From Bacillota bacterium (GTDB lineage Bacteria; Bacillota; Clostridia; Christensenellales; Aristaeellaceae), in assembly GCA_023402355.1 (NCBI GenBank), contig JAEXCG010000122.1:1-60225 (forward strand): a DNA stretch of 60,225 bases, in the 5' to 3' direction. The notes beneath the pieces were generated by a model. That model saw only the letters and a program-made list of their open reading frames with translations, was not told where the DNA came from and made no database searches. Positions within the stretch are counted from its first letter, which is position 1. Each line of letters starts with the position of its first letter. This document shows positions 7,727-17,091 of this stretch, piece by piece. A program made the translations under genes and the position numbers.

Positions 7727-8881
7727 TCATTTTTGGGCTGCGATCTGCACCGGTTCCCGCCGCTCGTACAACGGCTTGACGGCCTCCGGCTCCGATGCGT
7801 ACAGCGTGTCGTGAATGTATCCCGCCGTCGCGCGGAAGCACTCGATCATGATGGGGTTGAACACGCCGCATTCGCCGCCGAGGATCATATGCACCGCTTC
7901 CTCGTGGCTGTACGCCTTCTTGTAGACGCGCACGCTCACCAGCGCGTCGTAGACGTCGGCCAACGCCACCACCTGCGCCCAGACGGGGATTTGGTCGCCC
8001 ACGAGACCGTCCGGATAGCCGCGGCCGTCCCAGCGCTCGTGGTGATAGCGGCAGATGTCGTAGCAATACTGGTAAATATCGCTTTCCTGAAGCCGGGGCA
8101 CGCTTTGCAGGATTTCGCACCCGCGAATGGTGTGCTCCTTCATGATTTCGTACTCTTCCGGCGTCAGCCGGCCCGGCTTGTTGAGGATGTAGTCCGGAAT
8201 CGAGATCTTGCCTACGTCGTGCATGACGGAGGCGTCCGTGATCTGCGGAATCTGTTCCTCGCGAATGCCAAGCTGCGGGTAATGGCGCACGATGTACTTG
8301 AGGAGCACCGCCGTCAGGCTGCGGATGCGCTTGACGTGTTCGCCCGACTCGCAGTCTCTGAACTCGATGACCGTCGAGAGGGTATCGATGAGCGCGCTGT
8401 TCGTCTCCTGAATCTTCTGCGCCTGCGCCTCCAGCTGACGGGCCTGCCTGTCCAGCGCAATCTCCTGCTCGTCCACGACGTGCTTGAGCTGCTCCCTGTT
8501 TTCGTACAGCTCGATCACGTTGTTGATACGCCTGCGGATGAACTCCGGCATGAAGGGCTTCTTGATAATATCGACCACGCCCAGCTCGTATCCGCGCCGC
8601 AGCGTGTCGTCGGAGTTTTCGGCCGTAATCAGGAATACGGGGATTTTTTTCATCAGCCCGCGCAGGGTCAAAGCCTGCAGCACCGCGAAGCCGTCCATCA
8701 CCGGCATGACGAGATCCAGCAGGATCGCGGCGATCCCCATCGGATGTGCGTCGATGATCTCCAGCGCATCCCGGCCATTTTCCGCTTCGAGCGTCGCATA
8801 GATGCCGTTGAACGCCTCGCTGAGCAGTGCGCGGTTCAGTTCCACGTCGTCCACGATCAGCAGCGCTTTGTCACTACGCAC
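7727..8881 (-). CDS. Response regulator with HD-GYP phosphodiesterase domain
   Basis: A 384-aa two-domain signalling protein predicted to degrade cyclic di-GMP on phosphorylation. The receiver domain (1-120) has acidic pair D11/D12, phospho-acceptor Asp56 in LLDLVMPVMDG and the Lys of IIKKPF. A coiled linker (125-165) joins an HD-GYP domain with catalytic HD (221-222, MHDVGKISIPDYILNKPGRL), HHERWDGRGYP (280-290) and downstream ALADVYDAL. All key residues are intact. The start is GTG with AAGGAGG seven bases upstream. The Hpt gene just upstream is a natural phosphorelay partner; no histidine kinase is present in the window. Confidence 0.93.
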   Translation of the reverse strand: MRSDKALLIVDDVELNRALLSEAFNGIYATLEAENGRDALEIIDAHPMGIAAILLDLVMPVMDGFAVLQALTLRGLMKKIPVFLITAENSDDTLRRGYELGVVDIIKKPFMPEFIRRRINNVIELYENREQLKHVVDEQEIALDRQARQLEAQAQKIQETNSALIDTLSTVIEFRDCESGEHVKRIRSLTAVLLKYIVRHYPQLGIREEQIPQITDASVMHDVGKISIPDYILNKPGRLTPEEYEIMKEHTIRGCEILQSVPRLQESDIYQYCYDICRYHHERWDGRGYPDGLVGDQIPVWAQVVALADVYDALVSVRVYKKAYSHEEAVHMILGGECGVFNPIMIECFRATAGYIHDTLYASEPEAVKPLYERREPVQIAAQK

Positions 8882-8941
8882 AGCACATCCTCCTTCCGTT
8901 GTTGATCTTTCGTACCGTCAAAGGCCCCGACGGGAGCCGTT

Positions 8942-9295
8942 TTAAGCATCCACCTGACCTAAATACAGCAGGATTTTCTCGTGCTCCGCGCGCACCTTAT
9001 CATAAAGGACGGGCACATCCGCCTCTCGGCCCTCACGTACCGCGAGCACGAGGTCATTGCAGGCATTCTGCAGCTTTCCAAAGCCCAGGTTGGCGGCCAC
9101 ACCCTTGAGGGTGTGGGCTGTCGTTTCGATTTCATGTACGTCGCGCAGCGCAACGGCATCCTTCAGTTTTTCATAGGTATTGTCCTGCGGAAACCGCATG
9201 ACAAAACGCCTGAGCAAGCCCTCGTTGCCGGAAAAGCGATGCAGCGTTTCCGTAAGGTTTACGTCAAGCGAGATAAGCGCTTCTCTAAATTCCAT
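8942..9295 (-). CDS. Histidine phosphotransfer (Hpt) domain protein
   Basis: A 117-aa, all-helical, single-domain Hpt protein. The phosphorylatable His61 lies in the classic AHTLKGVAANLG motif. Such proteins shuttle phosphate between a hybrid kinase and a response regulator. The HD-GYP regulator starts 60 bases downstream on the same strand, so the two probably form part of one phosphorelay; the kinase must be elsewhere. A sigma-A-like promoter lies at 9407-9435. Confidence 0.9.
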   Translation of the reverse strand: MEFREALISLDVNLTETLHRFSGNEGLLRRFVMRFPQDNTYEKLKDAVALRDVHEIETTAHTLKGVAANLGFGKLQNACNDLVLAVREGREADVPVLYDKVRAEHEKILLYLGQVDA

Positions 9296-9406
9296 CTTCT
9301 ATACCTCAACCATGCAGGCGCGCATGTATTGTTGCGCGCGGTGCTTTCCAGTCTGCGCGGCCAATCGATGCCGCTTTCTTGCCCTTGTGGAGATTCAATC
9401 TAATGT

Positions 9407-9435
9407 AGTTTACCACATTCACCGGCAATGTTCAA
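9407..9435 (-). promoter_or_regulatory. Candidate sigma-A promoter for the Hpt / HD-GYP operon
   Basis: On the minus strand TTGAAC, 17 bases, TAAACT, about 110 bases upstream of the Hpt ATG. Confidence 0.55.
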
Positions 9436-9525
9436 CCTTTCGCGCCAAAAACTGTCCGAAATATCGCTTGCACATTTTGACAATTTGAATACATATCAAA
9501 ATTTCAAAATACATTGATTTTTCTA

Positions 9526-9554
9526 TTGACGTTTTCATTTCATTGTTCTATAAT
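9526..9554 (+). promoter_or_regulatory. Sigma-A promoter of the metal-export operon
   Basis: TTGACG, 17 bases, TATAAT; the transcript would start near 9561, giving a leader of about 75 bases. Confidence 0.85.
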
Positions 9555-9562
9555 ATCAGCAG

Positions 9563-9578
9563 ATGAGCAAGAGTTCAT
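9563..9578. promoter_or_regulatory. Candidate metalloregulator operator
   Basis: An imperfect 16-bp palindrome, ATGAGC-AAGA-GTTCAT, sits at the predicted transcription start of the metal-export operon, a typical place for an ArsR/SmtB-family repressor site. No such regulator gene is in the window, so this is a guess from symmetry and position. Confidence 0.3.
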
Positions 9579-9635
9579 CCTTCGATCGTCAAACGTTGCA
9601 AGCCGTGGAGCATAAATAAGAAGGGAGCGGTAATC

Positions 9636-9854
9636 ATGAAAAAGCATTTCAAACTGATCGACCTGGACTGCGCCAACTGCGCTGCCAAGATGGAGGACGC
9701 CATCCGCAAGATCGATGGGGTCGAGGACGTTTCCGTCAGCTTCCTTTCGCAAAAGCTGACGCTTACGGCCGCGGAGGATCGCTTTGACGCGGTCGTCAAG
9801 GAGGCCGTGAAGGCCTGCCGGAGGATCGAGCCGGACTGCACCATCGTCCTGTGA
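9636..9854 (+). CDS. Stand-alone heavy-metal-associated (HMA) domain protein
   Basis: A 72-aa ferredoxin-like HMA domain with the metal-binding pair in LDCANCAAKM (the CxxC motif) and the usual FLSQKLTL and VVKEAVKACRR elements. Such domains carry soft metal ions to the P1B ATPase encoded 42 bases downstream, which itself lacks an N-terminal HMA. The ribosome site is AAGGGAG. The pair thus looks like a CadA/ZntA-type exporter split into two genes. Confidence 0.92.
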   Translation: MKKHFKLIDLDCANCAAKMEDAIRKIDGVEDVSVSFLSQKLTLTAAEDRFDAVVKEAVKACRRIEPDCTIVL

Positions 9855-9896
9855 CGTTAGGGGCGTGACCGCCCATTGAAAGCGAGGAGGATTCCC

Positions 9897-11747
<1,851 letters not shown>

Positions 11748-11755
11748 TAAGCGTT

Positions 11756-11790
11756 TTGCCCGCCGTTCAGTCTCACGGCGGGCATTTTTT
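11756..11790 (+). terminator. Terminator of the metal-export operon
   Basis: GCCCGCCG and CGGCGGGC arms with a 10-base loop, followed by ATTTTTT, directly after the ATPase stop. Confidence 0.92.
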
Positions 11791-11869
11791 ATCCAGATAA
11801 CACGCTATTCGCGGAACAAAAAATCCGGCTTCGTCAGCGGCCGATGTGAACGGGCCGCGCCCGCCTTTC

Positions 11870-12250
11870 TTACTTTCTTTCCTTTCCGCCGCTTAGGTAA
11901 CGGCGGATGTCCGCCTCGTCCTGGCGCTCCAGGTCGCGCACGCCCGCCTGGCGCTCCAAGTGGTGGCGAAATTCATGTCGCAGCACCTCGCGCACGCGCG
12001 CTCTGAGCGCCTCCGCGGAGCAGTTCCCGTATACCCGCTGAAACGAGCCGTAGTAGATCACGATGCGGCTGCCCATCGCGCCGCTGTACTGGTACTCGCC
12101 CATCGTGTACAGGTCGTCCGCGCGCGCGTGCTCGCTCAGGCGGCAATCCTCGGAAAGGAGGACGCCCCCGTTGAGCCCGCGGAAAAGCGCCTCGGGCAGC
12201 GCGTCCGCTTCCTCGTCCAGCATCTCGTGAAATTCCTCCAGCGACACCAT
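11870..12250 (-). CDS. Zincin-like metallopeptidase family protein (PF06262-like)
   Basis: A 126-aa soluble protein with an HExxH zinc motif in VLRHEFRHHLERQAG near the C-terminus, preceded by a strand SRIVIYYGSFQRVYG, as in the minimal zincin family (DUF1025). Catalytic activity has rarely been shown for these. I start at MVSLEEFHEML, eight bases after GGAGG; an upstream GTG at 12259 is possible. The gene has its own promoter and no operon partner. Confidence 0.8.
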   Translation of the reverse strand: MVSLEEFHEMLDEEADALPEALFRGLNGGVLLSEDCRLSEHARADDLYTMGEYQYSGAMGSRIVIYYGSFQRVYGNCSAEALRARVREVLRHEFRHHLERQAGVRDLERQDEADIRRYLSGGKERK

Positions 12251-12280
12251 CGCCCGCACCTCCGCCCGCCTTTTTTTCCT

Positions 12281-12309
12281 ATTCTATCACAGTGCGGCGC
12301 TTTCGGCAA
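12281..12309 (-). promoter_or_regulatory. Candidate sigma-A promoter for the zincin-like gene
   Basis: On the minus strand TTGCCG, 17 bases, TAGAAT, about 30 bases before the start codon. Confidence 0.55.
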
Positions 12310-12423
12310 CCGCGCGTCGCGCCGACACAATGTCTCCTTCATTTTTCACAAGGAAGCTTTGTGCGTTCATTCTGTGGACACAGTTGGGCTGTATACTCTT
12401 TCACAACGACAGGAGGTGATCCC

Positions 12424-12567
12424 ATGAAAGAAAAATTGCTTACGGACCTCGCGCTCCGTTTTCCCCGTCTTTACCTGGCTCTTTCCGCGATCGACGCCCG
12501 GCTGGGCACGTCGCTTCTTCCGCTGCCCGCGCTTATTCGGCGCTCCTTCGGTTCGCGCGCCCACTAA
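12424..12567 (+). CDS. Small 47-aa protein of unknown function
   Basis: A short basic/hydrophobic protein beginning MKEKLLTDLALRFPRLYLAL. Evidence that it is a gene: a near-perfect AGGAGGTGAT ribosome site seven bases before the ATG, a TATACT -10 box at 12392-12397, and a strong terminator after the stop. It is predicted as one or two amphipathic helices with a Pro-containing turn (LLPLPALIRRSF) and no signal peptide. No family is recognised. Confidence 0.6.
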   Translation: MKEKLLTDLALRFPRLYLALSAIDARLGTSLLPLPALIRRSFGSRAH

Positions 12568-12592
12568 GGCAACCAGCCTTTTCACATAGATT

Positions 12593-12636
12593 CGTGCCCC
12601 GACGGCTTTCGTTCAAGCCGCCGGGGCACCTTTTCG
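12593..12636. terminator. Strong terminator between convergent small genes
   Basis: GTGCCCCGACGGCTT pairs with AAGCCGCCGGGGCAC (one bulge) around a 6-base loop, followed by CTTTTCGTTT. It ends the 12424 gene on the plus strand and abuts the stop of the minus-strand gene. Confidence 0.9.
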
Positions 12637-12637
12637 T

Positions 12638-12877
12638 TTAGTCCGGCCAGGTCTCGCTGTCGTCGTAGACGCCGCCGAACTCGCGCAGGCCCTGCGTCAT
12701 CGCGTTGTTCGCCAGGGCGCTGAGGTCCTCTACGTTCTCAATCTCGTCCATGTGGCTGTCCACCGCGCGCTTCACGCACGGATGCAGCGACTCGTAAAAG
12801 GCCGCGGCGCGCTGATCCCGCTGCAAAAGGTGTTTCAAGGACACATTTTTCATTCCTTTCCGTCTTCTATCCGACAA
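12638..12877 (-). CDS. Small conserved-type hypothetical protein (clostridial FYxSLP-like)
   Basis: A 79-aa acidic, helical protein (KHLLQRDQRAAAFYESLHP, then ENVEDLSALANNAM). The pattern of a FYESL-P segment followed by an ED-L-Ala-N helix recalls small clostridial hypotheticals of unknown role; this is memory of a pattern, not a search. The start is uncertain: TTG at 12877, ATG at 12853 and GTG at 12844 all share the same purine-rich stretch. It lies 44 bases downstream of the beta-mannosidase stop on the same strand? No: it is read after that gene's end, and may be co-transcribed with it. Confidence 0.6.
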   Translation of the reverse strand: MSDRRRKGMKNVSLKHLLQRDQRAAAFYESLHPCVKRAVDSHMDEIENVEDLSALANNAMTQGLREFGGVYDDSETWPD

Positions 12878-12921
12878 ACGTATCCTTCCCTATCCCTCGG
12901 CCTTCCATGAGCGCCGCCCGC

Positions 12922-15384
12922 TTACAGGTCGTAAACGCTGCGCGCCCGAGGCTGTTTTGCACTGCCACGCAGCACCTTTACCCGGCGCTCGCCCGCGTTC
13001 ATGTCGAAGAAGTTGTCCGAAAGCAGCAGATCCGGGTCCTCCGACTCGATCTGCACGTAGCGCGCAAACGCCTGGGCCGTGACGACGATCTCGTCCCCCT
13101 CCAGCCGCAGGGCCAGCTTCGGGTCCATAAACTCAAAGTGCTTGGGCGCGCAGAAGAGCGCCGTGCCGCCGGAAACGACCCGGCCCTCCTGCTCGAACGA
13201 AAAGCTCGCGTAGTTCGCGGTGAGCGACGCGTCCTCGAAGCAGATTTTTTCAAGCCAGCGGCTCGATAGCGCCGGCGCCTCGATCTCCTGAACGCCCTCG
13301 CGAACGACCGCGCCGTCGGGCGTGCGAAGCGCCCAGCGCACGGTGCCGCGCACCGCAAGGCGCGTCTCGTTGGCCAGACACAGGGTGATCGAGCGCTCGA
13401 TGGGCTGCGGGTGGAACTCGTTGATCTGCGGGTTCTGGGTGATTTCGCCCTCTTCGCAGCAGGAGAGCATCACCGGCGCGAAGAAGCGCTTGGCCGCGTA
13501 GTGCAGCGCCTTCCACCGGCCATAGTAGTCGATGGACGACCACGAGGCCACAGGCCAGCAATCGTTGAGCTGCCAGACGATCGCCCCCATGCAGCGCCCG
13601 CGGAACCTGCGCCAGTGCTCCACGCCGTAGCGGATGGCGTCCGCCTGCAGCAGCTGCGAGGCGTACAGCAGGTTTTCAAAGCTCTCCGGGTAGCGGTAGG
13701 TCTGCGACAGGTAGGAGAGAATCTTGCCGTTGGCCGCGCGGTTGCGCTGATGGCGCTCCATGACGCGCGAGAAGATGTTGCGGTCCTCCGGCAGCGTGAA
13801 CGCCTTGACCGTTTCCAGGCACGGGAAGGACTGAAAGCCGAACTCCGACGCGTAGCGGAAGTGGAACTTGCGGTACTCCGTGAAGGGTTTTTCGCCGTGC
13901 CACACGTCCCAGTAGTGCACGTCGCCGCGGTTCGGGTCGTTCGGCTCGTCGAACGCCCCGCCGGAGGAGGGCGACGCGGGCCAATAGAAGGTCTGCGGCG
14001 CGCAGGCCTTCACCACGTTTGGAATGATGTACTCGAACATCTTCGTGTAATCGGCCATGTGGCTGGGCCGCCGCGGGCCAAAGCCGGGGTAGCCCGCCCG
14101 CGCCGCGTCCGCCGCCTCCTTTTGAAACATCTCCATCTCGTTGTTGCCGCACAGCAGCGCCAGCGACGCGTGATGGCGCAGGCGCTTCACGTTGTCGATC
14201 GTCTCCTGCGTGATTGATTCCTCAAAGTCCTCCGTCAGGTCGTAGAACGCGCAGGCGTACATGAAGTCCTGCCACACGAGCAAGCCCAGCTCGTCGCAAA
14301 TGTCGAAGAAGAAGTCGTCCGGGTAGTAACCGCCGCCCCACACGCGAATCGTGTTGAAGTGCGCCAGCTTCGCGTCCTCCAGCAGGCGGCGCGTGCGCTC
14401 CTTCGTCACGCGGGCAAGGATATTGTCCTCCGGGATGTAATCGCCGCCCATGGCGAAGATCTTGACGCCGTTGACCACGTGGCAGAATTCCTCGCCCCAT
14501 TCGTCCTTCTCGCGCGAGACCGTCAGCGTGCGCAGGCCCACGCGCCGCTCCCACGCGTCCAGCAGCCTGCCGTCCTTTGAAAGCTCTACGCGCACGGTGT
14601 ACAGCGGCTGCTCCCCATAGCCCGCCGGCCACCAGAGCATGGGCTCGTCGATCACGACGTTCAGCGACTCGTCGTCCCTGGGGCGGTACTCGCGCCCGTC
14701 CGGCGCGGTGACCACGGCCGAAAGGGTCATCTCCTCCTCCGCGTAGGCGTCCAGCTCCGGCTCAAGGGAGAGCGTAACGCGCCCGTCCTCGTGCCGCTGC
14801 TCGACGTACACGCTGTCGATGCGGGCCATTTCAACCCCCAGCAGCGCGATATTGCGCCAGATGCCCGCGTCCGGCAGGCGGGGGCCCCAATCCCAGCCGA
14901 ACATGCAGTGCGCCTTGCGCAGATGGGAAAAGCCGGGCGTCGCGTCCGTCGTGCCCCAACAGGGGCGCTTTTCGTTCTCCGCGAGGATGTACGCAAGGGG
15001 CGAGCGAAACAGGACGCGCACCTCGTTTTCGCCCGCGCGCAGCAGGTCCTTCACGTCCCACTCCCAGGTGCGGTGCATGTTGTCGGCGCCCCCGACCGCC
15101 TCGCCGTTGATCGACACCTCGCACAGCGTATCCAGCCCCTCGCAGCGCAGCAGCACCGCGTCGCAGGCGAGCAGGGCCTCGTCCGCCGGGAATGCGCGGA
15201 CGTAGAGGTAATCCTCCCGCATCAATTCAAACGCCGCCAGCTCGTTTTCCCGGTAGAAGGGGTCCTCCATCCTGCCCGCGCGCAGCAAATCCGCATACAC
15301 GGAGCCCGGAACCGCCGCGTCCAGCCACGCGTCGTCCCCGACCCTTTGCATGCGCCATTTTCCGTTCAGAGTTTGTACGATCAT
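12922..15384 (-). CDS. Glycoside hydrolase family 2 beta-mannosidase
   Basis: An 820-aa cytoplasmic enzyme predicted to release terminal beta-mannose from manno-oligosaccharides. It has the GH2 order: sugar-binding jelly roll (1-180), Ig-like domain, then TIM barrel. The acid/base Glu lies in LLCGNNEMEMF (about 411) and the nucleophile Glu in YASEFGFQSFP (about 511). The motif IVWQLNDCWPVASWSSIDYYG is typical of the mannosidase branch. There is no signal peptide, so the substrate must be imported; no mannan transporter is adjacent. The start at MIVQTLNGKW follows AAAGGATGA; upstream in-frame codons are less well placed. A terminator separates it from the VanY genes. Confidence 0.9.
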   Translation of the reverse strand: MIVQTLNGKWRMQRVGDDAWLDAAVPGSVYADLLRAGRMEDPFYRENELAAFELMREDYLYVRAFPADEALLACDAVLLRCEGLDTLCEVSINGEAVGGADNMHRTWEWDVKDLLRAGENEVRVLFRSPLAYILAENEKRPCWGTTDATPGFSHLRKAHCMFGWDWGPRLPDAGIWRNIALLGVEMARIDSVYVEQRHEDGRVTLSLEPELDAYAEEEMTLSAVVTAPDGREYRPRDDESLNVVIDEPMLWWPAGYGEQPLYTVRVELSKDGRLLDAWERRVGLRTLTVSREKDEWGEEFCHVVNGVKIFAMGGDYIPEDNILARVTKERTRRLLEDAKLAHFNTIRVWGGGYYPDDFFFDICDELGLLVWQDFMYACAFYDLTEDFEESITQETIDNVKRLRHHASLALLCGNNEMEMFQKEAADAARAGYPGFGPRRPSHMADYTKMFEYIIPNVVKACAPQTFYWPASPSSGGAFDEPNDPNRGDVHYWDVWHGEKPFTEYRKFHFRYASEFGFQSFPCLETVKAFTLPEDRNIFSRVMERHQRNRAANGKILSYLSQTYRYPESFENLLYASQLLQADAIRYGVEHWRRFRGRCMGAIVWQLNDCWPVASWSSIDYYGRWKALHYAAKRFFAPVMLSCCEEGEITQNPQINEFHPQPIERSITLCLANETRLAVRGTVRWALRTPDGAVVREGVQEIEAPALSSRWLEKICFEDASLTANYASFSFEQEGRVVSGGTALFCAPKHFEFMDPKLALRLEGDEIVVTAQAFARYVQIESEDPDLLLSDNFFDMNAGERRVKVLRGSAKQPRARSVYDL

Positions 15385-15470
15385 GGGTTTCATCCTTTCG
15401 CTTGCTATTTCAGCTGCTAGGGGATTCTCCCTGGCGCGCGCCTTCTCCTGCCGCAAAAAGCGGCGAAACA

Positions 15471-15510
15471 GAAAAAGGAACCGCCGCGCAATGCGCGGGC
15501 AGTCCCCCCT
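15471..15510 (-). terminator. Terminator after the tandem carboxypeptidase genes
   Basis: On the minus strand GACTGCCCGCGC-ATT-GCGCGGCGGTTCC forms a long GC stem with minor mismatches, followed by TTTTTCTGTTT. Confidence 0.88.
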
Positions 15511-15541
15511 CTTTTCGCCGGTCCAAGATGCCCGGCGGGCT

Positions 15542-16345
15542 TTACTTCGCGTTTTCCATGTCCTCTACGCTGACGGCGGTGAACTCCGTGCCGTCAAAGG
15601 CCGTCACCGCGTCGTGCCACTCGGCGGTGAACTCTTCCAGCGACAAGTCGTTGTCCCGCATGTAGAGGGCGGGCTCCAGCCCCACGTAGCGGAAGTGCCA
15701 GGGCTCGTAGATGATCTGGGTGATGTCCTCCTTCTCCTTCGCGTAGCGCAGGATAAAGCCGTAATCCCAGCAGTTTTCCGCGAGCCACTTGCCCTCCTTG
15801 GTGTCCGCAAAGGCGCTGGTGAAGCGCTTGCCGATGCCGGAATAGTTGATGATGTCGATGCCAAGGCCCGTCTGATGGTCCGATGAGCCGGGATACGCCA
15901 CCACCTTGTCGTCCTTGCCGCCGTTTTTCTTGAGTCGGTTGTAGTACATGGTGTTCTGCGTCTGATAGCTGCGGTAGCCGGAGCTGGCGTAGAGCTTGAC
16001 GCCGTCTTCCAGCGCGGCGTCGAACATCGCGCTCATGGCCTCCGACGCGGCCTTGCGCATCTGAATCGGGTCGCTGGACACCTTGCGCGCCTTGATCTTG
16101 ACCAGATCGGCTGGCTTGTAGTCCTTATCCAGCAGCGAATCGCGGTTAGCCAGCGCCAGATAGTCGCTTTCCATCAGCGATTCGTAGGAAAGCGGGTAAT
16201 CCCACGCGCTTTCAAGCGCCTCTTCCTGCAGGAGCTGCTCTTCGGAGACGTACTCCAGCCCAAAGCCGAGCGCGCCCGCCGGAGCCGTGAGCAGCAGCGC
16301 CGTCAGCGCGAGCGCCCCCGCCTTTTTCGTGTTCATCCGCTTCAT
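15542..16345 (-). CDS. VanY-like D-alanyl-D-alanine carboxypeptidase (M15B), second copy
   Basis: A 267-aa exported enzyme that should trim the terminal D-Ala from peptidoglycan stem peptides. After a signal segment (8-27) and a 75-residue spacer comes the M15 domain: SSGYRSYQTQNTMY, the zinc motif SSDHQTGLGIDI (His and Asp ligands), and YEPWHFRYVG with the third ligand His. All catalytic elements are intact. Its ATG overlaps the stop of the upstream M15 gene (ATGA) and has GGAGG seven bases before, so the two are coupled. Confidence 0.92.
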   Translation of the reverse strand: MKRMNTKKAGALALTALLLTAPAGALGFGLEYVSEEQLLQEEALESAWDYPLSYESLMESDYLALANRDSLLDKDYKPADLVKIKARKVSSDPIQMRKAASEAMSAMFDAALEDGVKLYASSGYRSYQTQNTMYYNRLKKNGGKDDKVVAYPGSSDHQTGLGIDIINYSGIGKRFTSAFADTKEGKWLAENCWDYGFILRYAKEKEDITQIIYEPWHFRYVGLEPALYMRDNDLSLEEFTAEWHDAVTAFDGTEFTAVSVEDMENAK

Positions 16346-17052
16346 CGGTCGTCCTCCTCCGTTTCAGCGCCGCCAAGCGCGCCCATTCTCTGCGCCTGCA
16401 AGCGCGAAAGGTATTCTTCAAAAGGAATGTTGAGCTGTGCGATGGCCGTCGCGTGCTCCACGCCCACATAGCGGATGTGCCAGGGCTCGTAGGCGTAGCC
16501 CGTGACGTCCTCCCACCCGCGCTTGTAGCGGACGATGAACCCGAAGCGGTGCGCGTTTTCGGCGACCCAGACGCCCTCCGGCGAATCGCCGAATTCTTCT
16601 TCCAGGCCGAGGCCCAGCGTGCTCCCGCCCTCGATGTCCATCGCAAGGCCTGTCTGATGTTCCGAATAGCCGGGCCTTGCGACGACCATGCCCGCGCGTT
16701 TTTCGCCCAGCGCCTCCGAGCGGCGCTCAAAAATGGCGCGCTGCGTCGCGTAGCTGCGGTAGCCCGACGTCGCGTAAAGCGAGAAACCCGCCTCGTCCTG
16801 CGCCGCCTGAAACAGCGCCTCCAGCGCGGCGGCGGCCTCCGGGCGCATGTAGATGTTCCCGGCGAGCGCGGGCCGCGTGGGCGTGACGTTCGGCAGCACC
16901 AGCACCGGCTGGGCGTTGGGCGCGCGGTGCTGCTTGTTCACGAGCACGAGAGCGCCCTGCGGATTTTGCGCGGGCAGCGCGTAGCTGAACGAACCGAAGA
17001 GCACCGAAACGGCCGTCGCCAGCGCGGCAAAGGTTCTGATGGGTAACAGCAT
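16342..17052 (-). CDS. VanY-like D-alanyl-D-alanine carboxypeptidase (M15B), first copy
   Basis: A 236-aa exported relative of the downstream gene. It has a signal peptide (1-27), TSGYRSYATQRAIFERR, the zinc motif YSEHQTGLAMDI, and YEPWHIRYVG. The paralogue differs mainly in a longer N-terminal spacer. Starting 39 bases after hflX on the same strand, it is probably in the hflX transcript. No VanX/VanA or two-component genes are near, so this reflects ordinary wall trimming rather than a vancomycin-resistance cluster. Confidence 0.92.
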   Translation of the reverse strand: MLLPIRTFAALATAVSVLFGSFSYALPAQNPQGALVLVNKQHRAPNAQPVLVLPNVTPTRPALAGNIYMRPEAAAALEALFQAAQDEAGFSLYATSGYRSYATQRAIFERRSEALGEKRAGMVVARPGYSEHQTGLAMDIEGGSTLGLGLEEEFGDSPEGVWVAENAHRFGFIVRYKRGWEDVTGYAYEPWHIRYVGVEHATAIAQLNIPFEEYLSRLQAQRMGALGGAETEEDDR

Positions 17053-17091
17053 GGCAGCAAGTTCCTTTCGCCGTCGTTTTCTTCCGTATCA

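Larger units (their letters stand above)
9296..9635. other. Divergent intergenic control region
   Basis: These 340 bases separate the minus-strand Hpt gene from the plus-strand metal-export operon. They hold one promoter in each direction, and between them an AT-rich block (about 9470-9545) with TTTGA-7 bases-TCAAA inverted repeats. No small gene is convincing here. Confidence 0.7.

Noticed and set aside
6804..8120. 438-aa form of the DUF89 protein
   Set aside because: The first 148 codons are out-of-frame shadow of the HD-GYP gene and contain its terminator; ATG 7676 has GGAGG.
15542..17052. Vancomycin-resistance cluster
   Set aside because: Only VanY-like enzymes are present; no VanA/B ligase, VanX, VanH or VanRS genes nearby.
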